Shown here in pieces: positions 34,131 through 35,914 of a stretch of 35,914 nucleotides of DNA. Position 1 is the stretch's first letter, and the number at the start of each line of letters is the position of its first letter. This stretch comes from Candidatus Woesearchaeota archaeon (GTDB taxonomy: Archaea; Nanobdellota; Nanobdellia; Woesearchaeales; WJIZ01), in assembly GCA_018221205.1 (NCBI GenBank), contig JAAOYF010000049.1:1-35914 (forward strand), given 5' to 3'. The position numbers were made by a program, and so were the translations under genes. Below the pieces are notes generated by a model. The model saw only the letters and a list, made by a program, of their open reading frames with translations, was not told the origin of the DNA and did not search any database.

Positions 34131-34373
34131 ATTCTTTTTTTATTGATTATTGATATCCAGGAAAAGTTCAGAAAAGCCATTCCCAATCTGAATGAGGTAA
34201 TAACAAACACAAACAAACTCATCAAAGCATTTCAACTATTAAAAATACCCATAATTCTGACAGAACAATACCCAAAAGGACTCGGCAGCACAGTAAAGGA
34301 AATTAGCATAAAACCAACAATAATAAAAGAAGATTTTGACTGCTTCAACCACAATGATTTCTCAAATAATTAA
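34127..34373 (+). pseudogene. Truncated, frameshifted isochorismatase-family hydrolase
   Basis: The readable part (from TTG 34143, 76 aa) contains IIDIQEKFRKAIP and ILTEQYPKGLG, the N-terminal hallmarks of the isochorismatase/nicotinamidase fold, including the first catalytic Asp. An ATG at 34127 overlaps the acs stop as ATGA but is out of frame. Removing one T from the T7 run at 34135-34141 joins it, giving MNSFLLIIDIQEKF. The frame ends after a DFDCF segment, about 100 residues short of the usual 170-200, so the catalytic Cys is missing. It is a remnant, unless the T-run is an assembly error and the loss of the C-terminus is real. Confidence 0.75.
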
Positions 34374-34627
34374 GCAGTAATTCTTTTCTGCAGCAACGAC
34401 CAAATCACATAGAATGCTATTGAGCTTAACAAGGCACCAATAATATCGGGAATTATCATAAGGATTTTCTCTCTATTGGTCGGTCCACAACATCCCGTCC
34501 CATCAGGGTAGCATAATCCCTCACAGCCATGATAGGATAAGAGAGAAAAATTATAAAAGAAAAAAAGCGCAACAATAAATAGCAATAGAGTTACGATGAG
34601 CTTTGCTTTTGTAGGTTTGAAGTTCAT
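34370..34627 (-). CDS. Small Cys-rich membrane protein, unknown function
   Basis: An 85-aa protein with two hydrophobic helices (about 9-28 and 54-78) separated by a loop with four Cys (CEGLCYPDGTGCCGP). The frame extends to 34921, but that part lies over the pyrophosphatase start; the ATG at 34627 is 27 nt after a TATA-like element (34647-34660, - strand), which fits a leaderless mRNA. The Cys loop is on one side of the membrane and may form disulfides. It partly replaces the lost end of the isochorismatase gene. No family recognised. Confidence 0.65.
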   Translation of the reverse strand: MNFKPTKAKLIVTLLLFIVALFFFYNFSLLSYHGCEGLCYPDGTGCCGPTNREKILMIIPDIIGALLSSIAFYVIWSLLQKRITA

Positions 34628-34727
34628 ATATCTCCCCAAGCCATAAAAGATTATAAATCTTTCTAGGCGATAACTTTTTATAGTGCTAATTCGTCTAGTA
34701 TCTAAATTTACTATATGGGGTGGAATA
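34628..34727. promoter_or_regulatory. Divergent promoters of the small membrane protein and hppA
   Basis: AGATTTATAATCTT on the - strand (34647-34660) serves the small gene. CTTTTTATAG on the + strand (34674-34683) predicts transcription from about 34705 toward hppA, with GGGGTGG (34717-34723) as ribosome binding site. Confidence 0.45.
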
Positions 34728-35914
34728 ATGGGTTTAGCGATATTATCTGCAGTTATTGTGATTGCAGTATTGGCATTACTGTTTGTCTTCTTGAAGTTCT
34801 CAAATATCAAGAAGGCTGATGCAGGAACACCGAAGATGAAGGAGATTGCAGATGCAGTCCATGAAGGTGCGATGGCATTTCTCTTTCGCGAATATAGGGT
34901 TCTCCTGTTATTCGTCATCATTGTTGGCGGCGTGTTATGGTATTATCTTAATCCACTGACTGCATATTCATTCTTGACAGGGGCGATCCTCTCTGTTTTG
35001 GCAGGATTCATCGGCATGAAAATAGCAACCATTGCTAATGTCAGGACAACCCAGGCAGCAAGAAAATCTCTTGGAGGCGCTTTGAAAGTCGCATTCTCCT
35101 CTGGCTCTGTCATGGGCTTCTCAGTTGTCGGATTTGGCCTATTAGGAGTCGCAATTCTCTACTGGCTTATCGGAGATCCAGAAGTCATCATCGGCTTCGG
35201 CTTCGGCGCTTCTTCAGTGGCACTATTCGCAAGAGTAGGTGGAGGCATCTACACAAAAGCAGCAGATGTAGGCGCTGACTTAGTGGGAAAAGTTGAAGCA
35301 GGCATTCCTGAAGACGACCCAAGAAATCCAGCGACAATCGCAGATAATGTAGGAGATAATGTAGGAGATGTCGCAGGCATGGGCGCAGATCTGTTTGAGA
35401 GCTATGTAGGCTCAATCTTAGCGACAATGATTCTCGCTCTGACAATTGTCGGAGAGAACACGAGATTTGTCCTTCTGCCATTGATGCTCGCAGCAGCAGG
35501 GATCATCACCTCAATGATCGGAACCTTCTTAGTGAGGACAAAGAAAGAGAAGAATATCCACGGCGCATTGAATATCGGTTTATTCACTGCAAGCATTCTC
35601 TTTGTTCCTTTAGTGTATCTCATAACCAGATATCTCATGCCTCAAAGTTTCCAGCTAGGAGGAGTGACCTTTACCGCAATGGGGATCTTCTATGCGACAG
35701 TCGCAGGATTGGTCACCGGAGTCTTGATCGGCCTTGTAACAGAATATTATACTGCATATGAGCACAGACCGACGAGGAAAGTTTCTGAAAGCTCAAAGAC
35801 AGGAGCTGCGACAAACCTCATTGAAGGGCTCGCACTCGGAATGCGCTCGACAGTCCTGCCTATCATCTTTATTGCCATTGCTATTTGGGTAGCCTACTTC
35901 TTTGCAGGCCTTTA
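34728..35914 (+). CDS. hppA: Membrane-bound pyrophosphatase, partial
   Basis: Ion-pumping pyrophosphatase that uses pyrophosphate to move H+ or Na+ across the membrane. The first 395 residues are in the window and the gene runs off the right edge. Several membrane helices are present. The catalytic loop is unmistakable: DVGADLVGKVEAGIPEDDP, then NPATIADNVGDNVGDVAGMG and ADLFESYVGS. The helix-6 glutamate stands in DLFE, as in Na+-type and K+-independent enzymes, rather than four residues later as in plant enzymes. The K+-dependence motif (GNTTxA) lies beyond the edge, so ion specificity is open. The ATG at 34728 has a good ribosome binding site. Confidence 0.95.
   Translation, partial: MGLAILSAVIVIAVLALLFVFLKFSNIKKADAGTPKMKEIADAVHEGAMAFLFREYRVLLLFVIIVGGVLWYYLNPLTAYSFLTGAILSVLAGFIGMKIATIANVRTTQAARKSLGGALKVAFSSGSVMGFSVVGFGLLGVAILYWLIGDPEVIIGFGFGASSVALFARVGGGIYTKAADVGADLVGKVEAGIPEDDPRNPATIADNVGDNVGDVAGMGADLFESYVGSILATMILALTIVGENTRFVLLPLMLAAAGIITSMIGTFLVRTKKEKNIHGALNIGLFTASILFVPLVYLITRYLMPQSFQLGGVTFTAMGIFYATVAGLVTGVLIGLVTEYYTAYEHRPTRKVSESSKTGAATNLIEGLALGMRSTVLPIIFIAIAIWVAYFFAGL

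Noticed and set aside
34628-34921. N-terminal extension of the small Cys-rich membrane protein
   Set aside because: It is antisense to the clear pyrophosphatase start. The TATA box fits the ATG at 34627.
1-35914. CRISPR array, insertion sequence, rRNA or tRNA
   Set aside because: No regularly spaced repeats, transposase, or recognisable rRNA or tRNA sequence was seen on either strand.

Overview
The window comes from an archaeon, most likely a DPANN-type lineage resembling Woesearchaeota or Pacearchaeota. The evidence is an Orc1/Cdc6 initiator, both subunits of the archaeal polymerase PolD, MCM, TBP, aIF2-beta, PAN, pelota, a homomeric tRNA-splicing endonuclease, TATA boxes about 26 nt ahead of most start codons, and very tight packing with overlapping stop codons. 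PolD argues against most Thermoproteota. The lineage call is inference; there is no rRNA or tRNA gene here to anchor it.

Layout. 1-314 is an AT-rich intergenic region with two inverted ORB-like sites flanking an 85-bp segment of about 16% GC, read as a replication origin. It is followed by cdc6, the PolD small subunit and the PolD large subunit (315-6494, + strand). 6491-7188 (-) is a translation pair, aIF2-beta and a DUF424 protein. 7263-8123 is a SpoIIM/DUF95-type membrane protein. 8115-11306 (-) carries TBP, MCM and an RPA32-like OB-fold protein. The TBP/TrmB divergent promoter region holds the best ORB match of the window. 11537-14537 holds a TrmB-like regulator, a small membrane protein, Hjc, RNase Z and the splicing endonuclease. 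14570-17254 (+) is a compact run of a winged-helix protein, FEN1 and a Trm5-like methyltransferase. 17346-23382 (-) is proteolysis plus TyrRS: PAN, two M29-type aminopeptidases, an M24 peptidase and tyrosyl-tRNA synthetase. 23485-24812 (+) has a PRC-barrel protein and the RFC small subunit, separated by a small hairpin insertion between 17-bp direct repeats.

24809-30993 (-) is the least explained part: five contiguous genes encoding a single-pass protein with three internal beta-sandwich-like repeats, a protein with about nine membrane segments and a large Cys-containing tail, and three paralogous lipoproteins. I recognise no described system and regard it as a candidate cell-surface complex. 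It shares a palindromic TATA box with pelota (31066-32118, +). The end of the window has AMP-forming acetyl-CoA synthetase, a frameshifted and truncated isochorismatase-type remnant, a small Cys-rich membrane protein and the start of a membrane pyrophosphatase that runs off the edge.

How it fits together: origin, initiator, helicase, polymerase, clamp loader, flap nuclease, single-strand-binding-like protein and Holliday resolvase all lie within about 25 kb, interleaved with basal transcription (TBP) and translation genes. PAN and three peptidases form a protein-to-amino-acid degradation block. Acetyl-CoA synthetase releases pyrophosphate, which the membrane pyrophosphatase could turn into an ion gradient.
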